Assembly (NCBI GenBank): GCA_030737835.1
Contig: JAUJYN010000041.1
Location: 497,083 to 561,082 of the forward strand
Direction of reading: 5' to 3'
DNA: 64,000 nucleotides
Source: Acorus gramineus
Taxonomy: Eukaryota > Streptophyta > Magnoliopsida > Acorales > Acoraceae
This document shows positions 63,303-64,000 of this stretch, piece after piece. The translations under genes were made by a program, and so were the position numbers. Every line of letters starts with the position of its first letter. Positions within the stretch are counted from its first letter, which is position 1. The notes under the pieces were generated by a model. It was not told the DNA's origin and ran no database searches. It saw nothing but the letters and a program-made list of their open reading frames with translations.

Positions 63303-63980
63303 CACTTAGGGCCTGTTTGACAAAACGTTAGGATTTTGAAAATAAGTTATCTCAATTTTAGAGGATAAAAGTCAATCAATTTTATCTTTATTCACACTTA
63401 TCAAAATTGAGACAAAAAATGTGGATAAATGTCATTTCATTCTTTAAGTGGAACAAAAAACCAATGTTCTAAAAATCCTTTCTAGGTTTTGATTAATCCC
63501 CCGCCTAGGCCTAGGCGGTCCCTCTCCGCAACGCTTAGCACCTACCACTTTTTCAATTAATCTTTAGTTGACTAATAAAATATTAAGTTACTTTACATAT
63601 TATATACCTGTTAATTAGTTTTTTTTATTATGCTATCTTATTATGTTTATATTATTAATATTATTTTAATGTTACTTTATTATTATTTGGTAGTTTAAAA
63701 TTATGATTTATGTAATATGTATATGCATATGAATTATATTTATATTCTAAAAAGTGATTGATTAATCCCCGATTAATCCTTAGTCCCTCTTGAACCATTC
63801 GACAAGCGCCTAACGCTTTTTAGAACATTGCAAAAAATTCAATTTTTTATTTTAAAATTGGAACAATTTTTTACATTTTATCCCAATTATTTTTTATAAC
63901 AAACGGGATAAGTTGTCCTCTCCTCTCACTTATCCTCATAATTATCCATTATCTCATTTTTTAGCCTCTTGTCAACCCCG
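63303..63980. mobile_element. Tourist-like MITE (family B, copy 5), split by an insertion
   Basis: Left part begins TTAGGGCCTGTTTGACAAAA and continues with family B sequence (AAGTTATCTCAATTTTA, TCAAAATTGAGACAAAAAA). The right part resumes after 63838 and ends TTTAGCCTCTTGTCAA. The two are separated by the hAT MITE listed next. Confidence 0.65.
63462..63830. mobile_element. hAT-type MITE nested in a Tourist-like MITE
   Basis: TIRs CAATGTTCTAAAAA and CTTTTTAGAACATTG. Flanking 8-bp duplications CAAAAAAC (63454-63461) and CAAAAAAT (63831-63838) differ at one base. Interior has CGCCTAGGCCTAGGCGG. 369 bp, noncoding. Confidence 0.82.
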
Positions 63981-64000
63981 CACTGAGCATGGGAGGATAC

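Noticed and set aside
1-64000. CRISPR arrays, operons, phage or bacterial-type features
   Set aside because: Nothing of the sort is present. Spliceosomal introns, plant gene families and plant transposons show that this is a plant nuclear sequence.

Overview
This is nuclear DNA of a flowering plant. It holds intron-split JMJ21 (At1g78280-type) exons, P-class PPR repeats and intronless EXORDIUM/PHI-1 genes. It is AT-rich between genes and contains a plant L1-type LINE, tRNA-derived SINEs, many MITEs and LTR fossils. I cannot name the species from sequence alone.

Region 1 (about 1-29.1 kb) is a large, nearly perfect palindrome. The left arm (about 1293-14218) and right arm (14288-about 29121) are inverted copies separated by a 69-bp spacer. 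Each arm carries a JMJ21 copy (F-box / JmjC oxygenase / aminoglycoside-phosphotransferase-like architecture) on its outer part and a truncated PPR gene at the apex, running outward. At the apex each PPR fragment is fused to the same 43-nt piece copied from the JMJ21 exon 8/intron boundary, which suggests template switching. The left arm has lost about 1.9 kb (JMJ21 exons 11-12) and has two private nonsense codons. The right arm continues past the left breakpoint, through JMJ21 exon 2 and a 4.4-kb intron 1 (with a LINE and a long-TIR element), to the F-box exon at 33.7 kb. The right copy is therefore the parental locus. Both copies share a frame lesion in exon 8 and lack the last exon, so JMJ21 here was probably dead before it was duplicated. 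A third, older inverted copy of an arm block lies at 1-975, so the rearrangement continues to the left of the window.

Region 2 (33.8-41.4 kb) has no intact gene. It holds a (TA)n-inserted hairpin-like TIR element, a degenerate RNase H domain, MITEs, a SINE, and a 0.73-kb TIR element with GC-rich cargo and an intact 8-bp target duplication.

Region 3 (41.4-60.8 kb) is an EXORDIUM-like cluster. Three intact, intronless, secreted-protein genes lie at 41.4-42.3 (-), 47.8-48.8 (+) and 59.9-60.8 kb (-). The last two are identical over the first 800 bp of the coding region and then abruptly diverge, which is a gene-conversion pattern. Between them lie Tourist-like MITEs, a copia-type solo LTR and a gypsy-type solo LTR, both with 5-bp target duplications. 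Region 4 (60.8-64 kb) is intergenic and ends in a MITE with a hAT-type MITE nested in it.

The only protein-coding genes that look functional are the three EXORDIUM-like genes. The most interesting object is the palindrome: if it is transcribed through the apex, the RNA would fold into kilobases of near-perfect double strand carrying JMJ21 and PPR sequence, a possible young hairpin siRNA locus.
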